A stretch of 64,000 nucleotides of DNA from Commensalibacter nepenthis (GTDB lineage: Bacteria > Pseudomonadota > Alphaproteobacteria > Acetobacterales > Acetobacteraceae). The notes under the pieces were generated by a model. That model was not told the DNA's origin, ran no database searches, and saw only the letters and a program-made list of their open reading frames with translations. The stretch lies in the NCBI RefSeq assembly GCF_029953305.1, contig NZ_JASBAN010000001.1:62001-126000 (forward strand). The letters are read 5' to 3'. The position numbers were made by a program, and so were the translations under genes. Below, in pieces: positions 40,901 to 47,189 of the stretch (within the stretch, counting starts at the first letter, position 1; every line of letters begins with the position of its first letter).

Positions 40901-43900
40901 TGACCTTGAGTATTATCAATATCTCCATTCGCCGTAATCGTTACATTACCACTCTGTTGCGCGCCAATTTGACCAGAATGATTTTGAATGCCTTGCCCAG
41001 CAGCCAAATTCATCGCCCCTGATGTCGTTAAAATCGAGCCTTGATTATTATTTAAAGCACCAACACTTAACCCAACATCCCCAACAGAGGTTCTTATTAA
41101 CCCATTTTGGTTATTTAAATCCCCACTTTGAACGGTAATATTGCCATTCCCTTGAGACCCAATTTGACCTGAACCATTATCCAGATTGCCTGTGGCTTTC
41201 AGCGTCAGCGCATCATTCTTGGTTAAAATACGCCCAGAATGATTATCAATCCCACCATTATTCGCAGTAATTGATAATGCACCCCCATCCGTATTCATCT
41301 GCCCATTATTACTGACAGAACCCGCCGTAATGACCAATCCACCTTGATGAACAAAGATATTCCCAGCATTGATAAGCCCATTCACCAGCGCAATCGTGCT
41401 ATTACCCGATAAACTGCTTAAAGAGGTTTGCGCATTACTCAGGATCAGAGACCGAGCCGATAACGATAATCCTTGCGCTCCTTGAATAGCATTGGCAATC
41501 GACATATCCCCAGAAGCATTCAGCTGTAAATTCTTGCCCGCATAAATCAACCCACCATTCGTGTCGGTATAATTCCCAATATGCGCATCAACAAACCCAT
41601 TCGTTGCTTGAATAGTGCCACCACTATTCTCAATATCACCACTACGAAGCGTTAAATCTCCATCATTCTTATCAACACCAGCTATAATCGTGCCATTACT
41701 ATTCACTAAACGTCCTGATTGAATCTCAACATTGCCGTTATTAGACCCAATCTGACCTGAACGATTATCTAAATTATTCCCAGTAAGCTTTAAAAACCCA
41801 ACAGGCGTGACAAACTGACCTTGAGTATTATCAATATCTCCATTTGCCGTAATCGTTACATTACCACTCTGTTGCGCGCCAACTTGACCAGAATGATTCG
41901 CAATCCCTTGAGAAGCATCAATTCCCATATTGCCTTGGGTCGTCAAAATCGAACCTTGATTATTATTTAAAGCACCAACACTTAACCCAACATCCCCAAC
42001 AGAGGTTCTTATTAACCCATTTTGGTTATTTAAATCCCCACTTTGAACGGTAATATTGCCATTCCCTTGAGACCCAATTTGACCTGAACCATTATCCAGA
42101 TTGCCTGTGGCTTTCAGCGTCAGCGCATCATTCTTGGTTAAAATACGCCCAGAATGATTATCAATCCCACCATTATTCGCAGTAATTGATAATGCACCCC
42201 CATCCGTATTCATCTGCCCATTATTACTGACAGAACCCGCCGTAATGACCAATCCACCTTGATTAACAAAGATATTCCCAGCATTGATAAGCCCATTCAC
42301 CAGCGCAATCGTGCTATTACCCGATAAACTGCTTAAAGAGGTTTGCGCATTACTCAGGATCAGAGACCGAGCCGATAACGATAATCCTTGCGCTCCTTGA
42401 ATAGCATTGGCAATAGAGACGTCCCCAGAGGCATCAAGCTGTAAATTCTTGCCCGCATAAATCAACCCACCATTCGTGTCGGTATAATTCCCAATATGCG
42501 CATCAACAAACCCATTCGTTGCTTGAATAGTGCCACCACTATTCTCAATATCACCAGTTTGCAGTCTCAAATCACCAATATTAGTATCCGTGCCAGAAAC
42601 AATCATCCCCGCAGTATTTGTCAATCGATTGGATCTGATAAGTATATTGCCCGCACCCGTAGAAATCTTACCATTATTATTTTGCAAATCATTTTGTGTC
42701 GTAAGATTAATATTCCCAGCTTGTTCTGATCCGATCTGACCGTTATTATTTAAAATAAATTGCGGTGCATAAATCGTAATAGGAGCATAATTCGCAACAA
42801 TCAAACCATTATTATTATTTAAACTATTAAGCGTTAAACTAACAAACCCATTATGACTTTGAATTAATCCATTCTGATTATTAAAATTATTACTTTGAAC
42901 AGTAATAAAGCCACCTTGATTTGCCCCTATCTTACCTGAGCTATTATCGATATCATTCGTCGCTTTCAGAACAATACTATTTGCACTAATAGTTCCGTTA
43001 TTATTTGAAATATTCCCATTGATAGTGGCTTGAATAGATCCCGTATCTGATCCAATCTGTCCGTTATTCACCAAGTTTTGACTTGTTAATGAAATATCTT
43101 TTTGTGCATGAACACGCGCTGATTGATAATTATGAATTTGCTGAGCGCTTAATTGTAACCCCGACTGACCTTCAATCGAGCCTGAATTATCGATCGCATT
43201 CTCAACCACGATCGTGCTTTTATTGGCACCTTTAGCAACAATCTGCCCTTTATTGGTTAAGGATTTGCCTTGTAAAGAAAGTCCATTATTTGCCCCAATC
43301 GTTCCTGTGTTTTCAATTACATCAACACGCGCATTTAAACTATTTTGTGAAGCCAATTCTCCAGCAATCACCAACTTACCATCCGCAGTCAGCTGCATAT
43401 CCCCAGCCGTAGAAGCCATCCGTCCATCAACACGAACCCCAGCACCCTTTTCATTTACAAGCATTTGAATATGGTTGCCTGTCATGCCCCCCAAGGCAGA
43501 GGTCTCAATTGCAAATTCTGGAGCTTGAGAACCATCAGCAGCCAAAGGCGTTGCCGATCCATCAGCATAATGATAGGTATTGCGACCCGCAGTAATACGA
43601 ATATCCTGACCATTCACAGGCGCATTAATACGCACTTTACGACTGATAATATCTAAAACAGGAACTTCTGCAAAATTACCCCCAGCCCCATCAAAGCCAA
43701 CTTCACCTCCACCAACAGTAATGGATTGTAAATTACCATTCGCGTCTAAATTAGGGTGACCTGTTGCCAACGACGCTCTACTGGTATTAATAAAACCACA
43801 TCCCGCACAGGTAATTCCATTCGGATTGGCAATGATAACTGCCGCTTGTTTTCCTGCAACCTCGGTATATCCCAATAATTTTGTTGGCGAATAGCCAGTA

Positions 43901-44304
43901 ACCTCATTAATAATCGTATGCGCACTTGATCCATCTTTGAGGTTTGAATTTCCTGTAATTTGTCCTGCAAGCTTGGTATTGGTAATGGTAGATGAATTAT
44001 TAAGAATTTGCCCCTTTTCATTCACATTATATTGATTAAATTTGTTATGAGACACCCCAGCCCCATTAGGATGGGCAATATTAATCTGATCAATCCCATT
44101 ATGCGTTATATCAACCGTTGGACGTTGATTAACAGGAGGCGCTGTATCCACAACAATATTCGCAGAAGGTCTGGGAGCCGCTATCGCTGGTAAGGTCGAT
44201 ACCAGATTCCCTGTTAAAAACAACCCAGATGCCATCAACCCTTTTAACCGTTTGTAAACTGAAGCATGGCGAAAAGACATAAAAGAATATTTTTTTGGGG
44301 ACAT
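28975..44304 (-). CDS. giant two-partner-secretion exoprotein, FhaB/CdiA-like, with toxic tip
   Basis: 5109 residues. A long signal region (about 1-43, ending LPAIAA) precedes a TPS secretion domain (about 50-290). That domain has the conserved IANPNGITCAGCGFINTSR and GGGEVGFDG motifs used for export by the TpsB partner. Residues ~555-2235 are a 305-residue repeat array, followed by more haemagglutinin repeats. A Ser/Asn/Gly-rich part with 24-residue repeats lies near 3610-3710. Next is the CdiA-type region containing DEDIVWYVPQVVDGQ, then a second repeat region. From about residue 4712 comes the exchangeable pre-toxin plus tip. The tip ends with a PIYEITING - SNGYIVGAN strand pair, possibly a BECR-type RNase. 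There is no VENN motif. The function is contact-dependent inhibition and/or adhesion. Confidence 0.93.
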   Translation of the reverse strand: MSPKKYSFMSFRHASVYKRLKGLMASGLFLTGNLVSTLPAIAAPRPSANIVVDTAPPVNQRPTVDITHNGIDQINIAHPNGAGVSHNKFNQYNVNEKGQILNNSSTITNTKLAGQITGNSNLKDGSSAHTIINEVTGYSPTKLLGYTEVAGKQAAVIIANPNGITCAGCGFINTSRASLATGHPNLDANGNLQSITVGGGEVGFDGAGGNFAEVPVLDIISRKVRINAPVNGQDIRITAGRNTYHYADGSATPLAADGSQAPEFAIETSALGGMTGNHIQMLVNEKGAGVRVDGRMASTAGDMQLTADGKLVIAGELASQNSLNARVDVIENTGTIGANNGLSLQGKSLTNKGQIVAKGANKSTIVVENAIDNSGSIEGQSGLQLSAQQIHNYQSARVHAQKDISLTSQNLVNNGQIGSDTGSIQATINGNISNNNGTISANSIVLKATNDIDNSSGKIGANQGGFITVQSNNFNNQNGLIQSHNGFVSLTLNSLNNNNGLIVANYAPITIYAPQFILNNNGQIGSEQAGNINLTTQNDLQNNNGKISTGAGNILIRSNRLTNTAGMIVSGTDTNIGDLRLQTGDIENSGGTIQATNGFVDAHIGNYTDTNGGLIYAGKNLQLDASGDVSIANAIQGAQGLSLSARSLILSNAQTSLSSLSGNSTIALVNGLINAGNIFVNQGGLVITAGSVSNNGQMNTDGGALSITANNGGIDNHSGRILTKNDALTLKATGNLDNGSGQIGSQGNGNITVQSGDLNNQNGLIRTSVGDVGLSVGALNNNQGSILTTQGNMGIDASQGIANHSGQVGAQQSGNVTITANGDIDNTQGQFVTPVGFLKLTGNNLDNRSGQIGSNNGNVEIQSGRLVNSNGTIIAGVDKNDGDLTLRSGDIENSGGTIQATNGFVDAHIGNYTDTNGGLIYAGKNLQLNASGDMSIANAIQGAQGLSLSARSLILSNAQTSLSSLSGNSTIALVNGLINAGNIFVHQGGLVITAGSVSNNGQMNTDGGALSITANNGGIDNHSGRILTKNDALTLKATGNLDNGSGQIGSQGNGNITVQSGDLNNQNGLIRTSVGDVGLSVGALNNNQGSILTTSGAMNLAAGQGIQNHSGQIGAQQSGNVTITANGDIDNTQGQFVTPVGFLKLTGNNLDNRSGQIGSNNGNVEIQSNRLTNTAGTIVSGTGNNSGDLRLTSSDIENSNGTIQAMNGFVDAHIGNYTDTNGGLIYAGKNLQLNASGDMSIANAIQGAQGLSLSARSLNLSNAEASLSSLSGNGTVTLINALMNAGNIFVNQGGLVITAGSVSNNGQMNTDGGALSITANNGGIDNHSGRILTKNDALTLKATGNLDNGSGQIGSQGNGNITVQSGDLNNQNGLIRTSVGDVGLSVGSLNNNQGSILTTSGAMNLAAGQGIQNHSGQIGAQQSGNVTITANGDIDNTQGQFVTPVGFLKLTGNNLDNRSGQIGSNNGNVEISSGRLINSSGMIIAGTGTNIGDLTLTSGDIENSNGTIQATNGDVNAIIGSYTDTSKGVIYAGKDLTLNASGDVSIANAIQSQGQFTLQANNLDIANKNASISSLSGNGSLTIANLLSNNGAISFSKGSLALDVGSFSNNGSFEIGFGGLNFNIKGDFSNKNGSLIVDASDVTITAKGSIDNSNGQIGVKNKGNVTIKGKNLLNQNGLIRTSTGDVLLTIANLNNQQGSILTNNGQINIQATQNIANNAGKIGIQNKGNITLVAEGDIDNTQGQMVTPDGFVNITGNQLNNNNGQIGALTQGDLTLALQQDLQNDNGKIITPDGLIQITSGRLTNTNGTVITSVGDMALQTGDIENSHGVLQATDGLVTATIGNYSDTTNGLLYAGKNLQINSSGDMSITYAMQGEQGLSLSASSLTLSNAEASLSSLSGNGTVTLVNALVNAGNIFVHQGGLAITAGSVSNSGQINTNAGILAITAMNGGINNRSGRILTKNDAITLKATGGLDNSDSGQIGSQGNGNITLTSGDFNNQQGLVRTSGGNIALHVGSLNNSNSGIILTTSGAVDVNASTDIQNNSGQIGTQQGGNVTIAANGDIENIQGRILTPIGLLKITGNNLDNSSGQIGSNNGNVDIQSNRLTNTAGTIVSGTSDSSGDLTLRSGDIENSNGTIQSTSGYVNATIGSYTDTSKGVFYAGKDLQINATGDVSVAGAIQSQNAFTLQANNLTIADKDASVSSLNGNGSLNIIHNLINNGNIYASLGNLEIVATSLENSGSLFGKEWVQLNINQSIKNQGILVNGQLTGGMIQSDGNVSLTANSFENTGFVQSLQGINLQISGDIQNQSLGEYSGVLQSGNGQDIQITAQNLQNNNGQLLTDGNLTLTIRNLLANSGYLQANKAINIHSPNLNNTSGNILVLGGDLNIGISQPTFIDNSNGNIQANGNIILNGSSYQSTASSLLTAQQQLQAHFSGDSVNNGQMVGGSDVTIVADALSNGTSGLIYSGAGTLNITALGQNGLANYGNIQAVGDNSQLLINSSILTNQGTMLSKNGAIFNVNQQLSNLRNQDIYGKIIVQGGDLNINASTVNNDGLMISPQNLTIASQTLTNSGYISADNILSVNANSIVNSSANSGLIYNDTILVSGSLIGRTAQLSAQTIQNQNGWIQGNNGLTLTANNIANSQKGVMLSTNGDVTLQGIGSTQNNVVSVASVTNNDSTIQAYNRLWIAAQNLNNTNGVLSSDNGVIRLDQGSSAAGLHSFNNVGGTLQSSKDLTLNFNQFDGAQGSKILAGGLLTLTIGSDFTNNGTLWGGQGLSLIVASLVNNANSIMGADTGNVKIVASNGSITNHGVIKNLDGNTGNLTIQAQDLNNDQGGILSNSNIDLQVSGVLSNQNKGEITAYNQGSILFTGNGLNNSGLLLAGGSITGNIAGNINNNANGYIYGAQGLTLTSNTQITNNAQAQMGTDKGTLSLSAPILSFAQNGQIITSNGNMVLSASSGMTNQGWLQAMNDVQITTPALDNHSGTIVSMNGAMKIARDQNGNGLDQINNNAGILQSGQDLTLYTHNLQNQSGKILTFAALGNGSSGNISVYANAQSGVVGQLDLTNQGIIQSSKDINMAVQSGGLSSTGSIIANQTLTAILDGDVNNNNVIFASLGAVQGAGVHLTINGNYTISEDGGLTSGGDLWVTANTITNNGVFIAANDVNLTVASLTNNVKGLISSTNNLTITSSGNIDNFGVLQTDQGSMTINAMGDVKNTGGLIRTQSANGDITLSANSFENKYLGTLSTENVNNITVYNTAINADGQEYEGLTNRQVVDTYTTTTGIVGLGQYYYNSDVKILKIGAPEGLYTQDGKPASGYVYYFLSEGAGNSNTRVEVTGIGTKTTLNGTSAIIFAGRDLKITTIGAITNDVSHIEAGRNMQLAGASLDNVGYQNDMVFTVTCFNKQFCRTLNPKDPSQITNPFFGDFGGHSMTNPPKKVWGDNTVNTGLSGSIVAGGTLIGQFSGQVNNTTIIEHALDNQFTNANPDLPSGKYAQTTDGQKGKDGLTGPGNSQLTSNGSDMNTLKGQGNNLGYSGVTNPQGIDPGLHVNLPGFNGSGSVTIDDILSSITGGQALFRPNPNVNGGNSSLNGIAGGGITGGGSNTGTGNSGGTHNVSNNHDVSINGAPSVQSPNNTGNNVSNSSGVAINGVPSVQSPSNTGNNVSDHSGVAMNEAPSVQSPNNTGSLVNNSSGIIINGNPSENSPNNTGNTVSVGGIIVQNPTQPNVNTSSVSPGSNYLIETRPQYTSINSFYGSQYLLDRLSISGSYTFLGDSGFDTQYIQQQYIQATGQSYPGGTYKTASDAMKTMLDNASHQKDKLGLQFGTALTSEQQAALDEDIVWYVPQVVDGQTVLVPKLYLSPKTDVLAGAAIKGKDVSITAGSIYNSGLMQGTNSIALTATNGDISNIGGTIKGGKISLNAQNGSVINADTVNDYLVNGGKGSYLGSQGQIIASDTLGIKASDSIITHGGTIQSGSDLAMQAGSIHIGSIELNAAASSVTHASDGTLAFNGSQIKNYGTTIKAGGNASLQSTVGDLDFSGSTLNAGGNVSLASAGNIGLNAVTDSGFSDIKGNKSGAFNHSSFSEQNSYNTALSSNIISNGNITLGAKNDIHLAGSVVLGDGNTTLLAGHDITLGSVTNSSSSSSSHKSSSILQKEKEVGNSTRTEEIGSLVGAGKDITIGAGHDLTIKGTVTGQHDVNLIAGNNLSTMATKDTTEDYSHKSSSGLGASFSGGMASVGYHSDKQTDTSKTTTWTPSEVSAGNNLTIISGGASIFTGTNLSAGNDLSISGSSVTFDTVHNTIDQTHKQSSVFGGLKVGVSSDSAVGQAAQYGQAASNVNGSGSAAGKTLNAMQGGYAIGNGIANADKYGGGLLSGTVQAGFSSSKSKSEYSQSSVVGSSATAGNSLSIVARGDNVNDVHNGDLTATAANLSGKDVTLFGKNVTLQSDFDTTHSSSKGSSFGGAIGIEVNTKGDIGVAANANGSKQHANGDSSTGVNTNVSATDKVTITAPGKTTINGGIVSGNQVTVDTGNLDITSPQDTSHYDSSSSQAGLSVKAGSNWSAGGSYGNQNIKDHYQSTGKDLSGIYGGDGGVDIHVGDTTHLKAGVISSTADASKNHFDTGKLIAETQENQSKWDATATGGGLSVGTGALGSSLGPLGVIAGNLAQNSGLIAGGNRKHDETSTSQSAISGNINVNAGSTEGGYTTDVNNANGYMDNKFNADKLANQLQNSQLGMQLVGEVMGQVSDALHNSGVNGFDETNVKNDIGRIILEAAGSAAVAGVTGGNVGAAAGSAVAGNIATSTTFNSVYDWAKAQSNGDPKVATALTNAIENAIAGAIGAGAGGALNGGSGALNGLGISSDLQQYNQAAEPPERIEEEARRGDYPAGWDSKGRYIDPAQAKINRDAFYDLKDQIRAISGYEDYSVALDPDRPISQSILDGMKSDLRKAQDGTLLKPIITNETGEYKPEATPQKNEPLEFDDFDNNGGEYENINQSYLDEMAANGVKFSPDKIVRVEKLEDGRIVFLEKGDEDSGLQHIIGKHKGEFTKMGASESEIPDILMEAVKGKPVGYQGKGTGRPIYEITINGQRQRLAITISSNGYIVGANSAGSVK
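29234..30168. repeat. 0.9-kb homology block shared with orphan cassette (24657-25591)
   Basis: The in-gene partner of the block at 24657-25591 (offset 4,577 bp). It covers the pre-toxin and the proximal part of the tip. Confidence 0.85.
32052..35116. repeat. 3.07-kb segment duplicated at 20063-23127
   Basis: The in-gene partner of the block carried by the truncated exoprotein copy. At its downstream end the protein continues with SEQNSYNTALSSNI in place of QSTNSYTNEVGSTI in the copy. Confidence 0.92.
33181..33468. repeat. 72-bp tandem repeats within the exoprotein gene
   Basis: Four units begin at 33181, 33253, 33325 and 33397 (exactly 72 bp apart). They encode a 24-residue motif of the type SVQSPNNTGNNVSNSSGV followed by an AINGVP-like segment. 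The sequence is low-complexity and hydrophilic, so it is probably a flexible spacer between rod regions. Confidence 0.85.
37600..42640. repeat. long tandem repeat array (915-bp period) in the exoprotein gene
   Basis: An anchor sequence (gcttgaatag and close variants) recurs at 42521, 41606, 40691, 39776, 38807 and 37886. The first three intervals are exactly 915 bp, then 969 and 921 bp. The units encode ~305 residues that include GDIENSGGTIQATNGFVDA and YTDTNGGLIYAGKNLQL. The first units are nearly identical and the later ones are diverged. The outer limits given are approximate. Confidence 0.88.
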
Positions 44305-44568
44305 AATTGACCTAGCGATAACACAATCAAATAATATAATATCTAAAGAGATAAACTCATAAATTAAGCGTTACGATATATCAAAAGCATTTCTAAGCAA
44401 CAACAACTATTCGATCAATTTAGAAAAAATCATGAAATGTTGTAATTAAAATACAGATTATAAATTCATTAATCACATCAATATTTTTACCTTGCACATT
44501 CATGAACGACAAGGTAGCTGTGTTTTTATTATAAAGTCGCAACCAAACCTAGATCATCAGGATTTCTC
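44305..44568. promoter_or_regulatory. divergent intergenic region between exoprotein and IalB/TpsB genes
   Basis: 264 bp of A/T-rich DNA without a gene. It must hold the promoters for the giant exoprotein (leftward) and the ialB-like/TpsB pair (rightward). I see no clear paired -35/-10 boxes or operator, although TTGCAC at about 44493 and several TATAAT-like stretches are present. Control sites here would set both halves of the secretion system together. Confidence 0.4.
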
Positions 44569-45192
44569 ATGAGAAACTTATTATTATCCAGTGCTATTCT
44601 CTGCGCTTTTGCTGTCAATATCACACCTCTTTTTGCTCAAGATAAAACAAATCAACCAACGACTCATAGTAATAATACAGCAGCTCCTGCACCCATTACC
44701 ATCAATCAACAAGTTGGCTCTTGGCAACTTCATTGTGCCTATCCCAATAAAGAAGAACAAAAACAACAAAAAACTACCTCTCAAGGATGTATTGCCCAAC
44801 AAAGCTTGATGATTAAAGGCAAAGATAATACTCAAACACCCATTGCTTCTTTGCTTCTAGAAAAAGTAAAAGATAACCAAAATCCAACCAAGGCTAATCC
44901 ATTCAGACTAACAATCGTCACCCCTCTTGGATTTTCACTACAACAACCCATTACCTTAGCAATCGATCACGGTAATCAAACTCAGCTCCCTTGGGTAACA
45001 TGCACAACCAATGGCTGTATTGCGTCCGAAATGATCGATAATAAATTACAAACCTCTCTCGAAGCCAATAAAATGGCACATCTCATTATTCATCGTGTCA
45101 ATAAAACAACCGTCACGATTAATTTTAATATCGAAGATCTTCATACTGTATTGACGTCAATGAATGACCTTATCAATAAAAAAGCACCTTAA
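44569..45192 (+). CDS. IalB-family periplasmic protein
   Basis: 207 residues with a signal peptide (about 1-23, ending PLFAQ). The mature part has the invasion-associated-locus-B pattern: VGSWQLHCAYP near the start, two further Cys residues, then NPFRLTIVTPLGFSL, LPWVTCTTNGCIASE and a closing NIEDLHTVLTSMNDLI segment. The family's biochemical role is unclear. It lies 24 nt before the TpsB gene and divergent from the exoprotein, so it may assist exoprotein folding or export in the periplasm, which is inference. Confidence 0.78.
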   Translation: MRNLLLSSAILCAFAVNITPLFAQDKTNQPTTHSNNTAAPAPITINQQVGSWQLHCAYPNKEEQKQQKTTSQGCIAQQSLMIKGKDNTQTPIASLLLEKVKDNQNPTKANPFRLTIVTPLGFSLQQPITLAIDHGNQTQLPWVTCTTNGCIASEMIDNKLQTSLEANKMAHLIIHRVNKTTVTINFNIEDLHTVLTSMNDLINKKAP

Positions 45193-45216
45193 TTGTTATT
45201 CATTTAGATAACGACC

Positions 45217-46974
45217 ATGAATTTAAAAACCTATTTTTTTCGATCTGTGATTGTTGGTGCTGTATGTTTGCCTATAATAAGTGAACATGCTGTTGCGCAA
45301 AATGTTCCTCCACCTACTTTTGCGCTCCCAAACGTCAATCAATATCAGCAATATCTACAGCACAAAGAAAGACAACAGCTGATGGAGGGGCTTCCCCCTC
45401 CATCCAGTAATGTTCAGATCAATCAAAATAAGCATAATGATGCACCAACTGAGCATTGCGTGACCATTCAGTCAATCGAAGTGGTAAACACACAAAATCT
45501 GCCCCAATCAAACGTTAATCATATTACCAAGCCATGGCATAATAAATGTATGAGCCTTGGAGACATGAATTCTGTTTTGAACAAAATTAATAAAGCCTAT
45601 ATTGATAAAGGGTTTGTCACCACTCGTGCGTATTTACCTCAACAAGATCTAAAATCTGGGACATTGCATATTGTCGTTGTTGATGGGAAAGTCGCTGGGT
45701 TTCAATTCAATGGCATTTCCCCCAAGAACCATGAAACCATGGCATTTCCTTGGGTCAAAGGTGGGGTGTTAAACCTTCGTGATTTAGAGCAAGGCATCGA
45801 TCAGATGAACCGCCTCCCCGATTGGAGTGCCTCTATGAAAATCGCCCCAGGAGATCAACCAGGAACCTCTATTGTCAATATCAACGCAAATAATCCAGGC
45901 ATTTTACATGGACAAACCTCTGTTGATAATAATGGACAAAGCTATTCTGGCAGAACAATCAGTAGAACGATTGTAACTGCTGAAGATCTTTTTGGTCTGC
46001 TTGATATGTGGTCTGTTGAATATGACCATTCCTTGAATAACCGTCAAACTGATGGGCATAACTCCTTCTTTACCGCTGAAGGGTCTATCCCTCTTGGACC
46101 ATGGACCTTCTTTGGGGGATGGTATCGTTTTGATGATCTTTATCACATGGGGTATCCTTGGCAAGGACGATTTAGGTTTGATTCAACCCAAAAAGATTTT
46201 CATATTGGGGCTTCTCGGGTTGTCGCACGCAACTCTGTTGGGGTAACCACTCTACAAGCAACTTATGAATTAAAATCTTTTGATACCTATATTAATCGTT
46301 CGCGCGTTGGAACACAAAGTGCCGATTTATCCTCGCTCAATTTAAACGCCAGTGAATCCATGCATATTTGGGGAGGTGTATGGTATGCAAGTCTTGGCAT
46401 GAAAATAGGTCTGGGTGGGGGAATGGGTACAAAAACATGGGTATCCAATCAAGGAACCTATAATCCCCATACCCAATATGTCAAACCCACCCTGGATATT
46501 GATGGGTATAAACCCATTACCCAAGATCTGATGTGGCATACGTCTATTCATGGAGAATATGCCTCTAAAAACCAATATGGAAATGAACAAATGCAAATCG
46601 GCGGTCCTTATACCGTCAGAGGCTATTTACAACAAACGCTGATGGGAAATGCAGGGATCTATATGCGAAATGATCTTGCATGGTCTTTACCCACCCAAGC
46701 AATGCATTGTGATGGCTATCAGCCCTTTTGTAATGGGCTCATCAAAGGAACCGAGCTCTATGGAATATTCGACGTGGGTATGACCAGAGGCGTTTTCACA
46801 TACGCCGATATGCCCAAAACAGAAAAAGGCGGAAACCTCGTCGGCGCTGGCATCGGAATACGTAAAACCTCTGGAACCATCTTTTGGAACGCCTCCGCAA
46901 CCCACGCACTCACAACCGCAGGTCTTCCCCCAGAAGGGTGGATCGCCATGTTCAATATAGGCGTCAGGTTATAA
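45217..46974 (+). CDS. two-partner-secretion outer-membrane transporter (TpsB, FhaC/CdiB-like)
   Basis: 585 residues with a signal peptide (about 1-27, ending AVAQ). A Gln-rich linker with PPTFALPNVNQYQQYL precedes POTRA domains (CVTIQSIEVVNTQNL, then INKAYIDKGFVTTRAYLPQQ and SGTLHIVVVDGKVAGF). The C-terminal half is the 16-strand barrel; it includes the family loop motif region GGPYTVRGYLQQTL and ends in a Leu residue after FNIGVR. It exports the exoprotein encoded divergently. It ends at a strong hairpin. Confidence 0.93.
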   Translation: MNLKTYFFRSVIVGAVCLPIISEHAVAQNVPPPTFALPNVNQYQQYLQHKERQQLMEGLPPPSSNVQINQNKHNDAPTEHCVTIQSIEVVNTQNLPQSNVNHITKPWHNKCMSLGDMNSVLNKINKAYIDKGFVTTRAYLPQQDLKSGTLHIVVVDGKVAGFQFNGISPKNHETMAFPWVKGGVLNLRDLEQGIDQMNRLPDWSASMKIAPGDQPGTSIVNINANNPGILHGQTSVDNNGQSYSGRTISRTIVTAEDLFGLLDMWSVEYDHSLNNRQTDGHNSFFTAEGSIPLGPWTFFGGWYRFDDLYHMGYPWQGRFRFDSTQKDFHIGASRVVARNSVGVTTLQATYELKSFDTYINRSRVGTQSADLSSLNLNASESMHIWGGVWYASLGMKIGLGGGMGTKTWVSNQGTYNPHTQYVKPTLDIDGYKPITQDLMWHTSIHGEYASKNQYGNEQMQIGGPYTVRGYLQQTLMGNAGIYMRNDLAWSLPTQAMHCDGYQPFCNGLIKGTELYGIFDVGMTRGVFTYADMPKTEKGGNLVGAGIGIRKTSGTIFWNASATHALTTAGLPPEGWIAMFNIGVRL

Positions 46975-46984
46975 TCATAACAAA

Positions 46985-47010
46985 ACTTATCCACATTCCT
47001 GTGGGTAAGT
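46985..47010 (+). terminator. hairpin terminator after the TpsB gene
   Basis: An 11-bp stem (ACTTATCCACA / TGTGGGTAAGT, one G-U pair) with a TTCC loop, 11 nt after the TpsB stop. The downstream T run is poor. Confidence 0.6.
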
Positions 47011-47024
47011 CTGAATATAATCTT

Positions 47025-47040
47025 AATTTGCGACAAGATC
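47025..47040. repeat. solitary IS6-type terminal repeat
   Basis: aatttgcgacaagatc matches the right end of the IS6 copies (aatttgcgacaagacc) except for one base. No other part of the element is present, so it looks like a scar of a deleted copy. Confidence 0.5.
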
Positions 47041-47146
47041 GGCTATTGTTATTCAAATGTGATAAAATACTACCTCAGATGAAAAATAAATAAAGGGTCA
47101 GTATTAAATACTTCAATATTTACTTCCCAATTTATAATTAATAGGG

Positions 47147-47171
47147 TATAATATTTACCATAGTTAAACTA
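47147..47171 (+). promoter_or_regulatory. -10 box and palindromic operator candidate of the toxin-antitoxin pair
   Basis: TATAAT at 47147-47152 is followed by the perfect palindrome TAGTT-A-AACTA (47161-47171), which also lies inside a looser ACCAT...ATGGT symmetry. Position between promoter and antitoxin start fits autorepression. The -35 (TTCCCA at 47124) is weak. Confidence 0.45.
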
Positions 47172-47189
47172 CTGTAATGGTGAAAAATT

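Noticed and set aside
37600-42640. Regularly spaced repeats that could be mistaken for a CRISPR-like array
   Set aside because: The period is about 915 bp, the repeats are coding in one long frame, and there are no short repeat-spacer units or cas genes.
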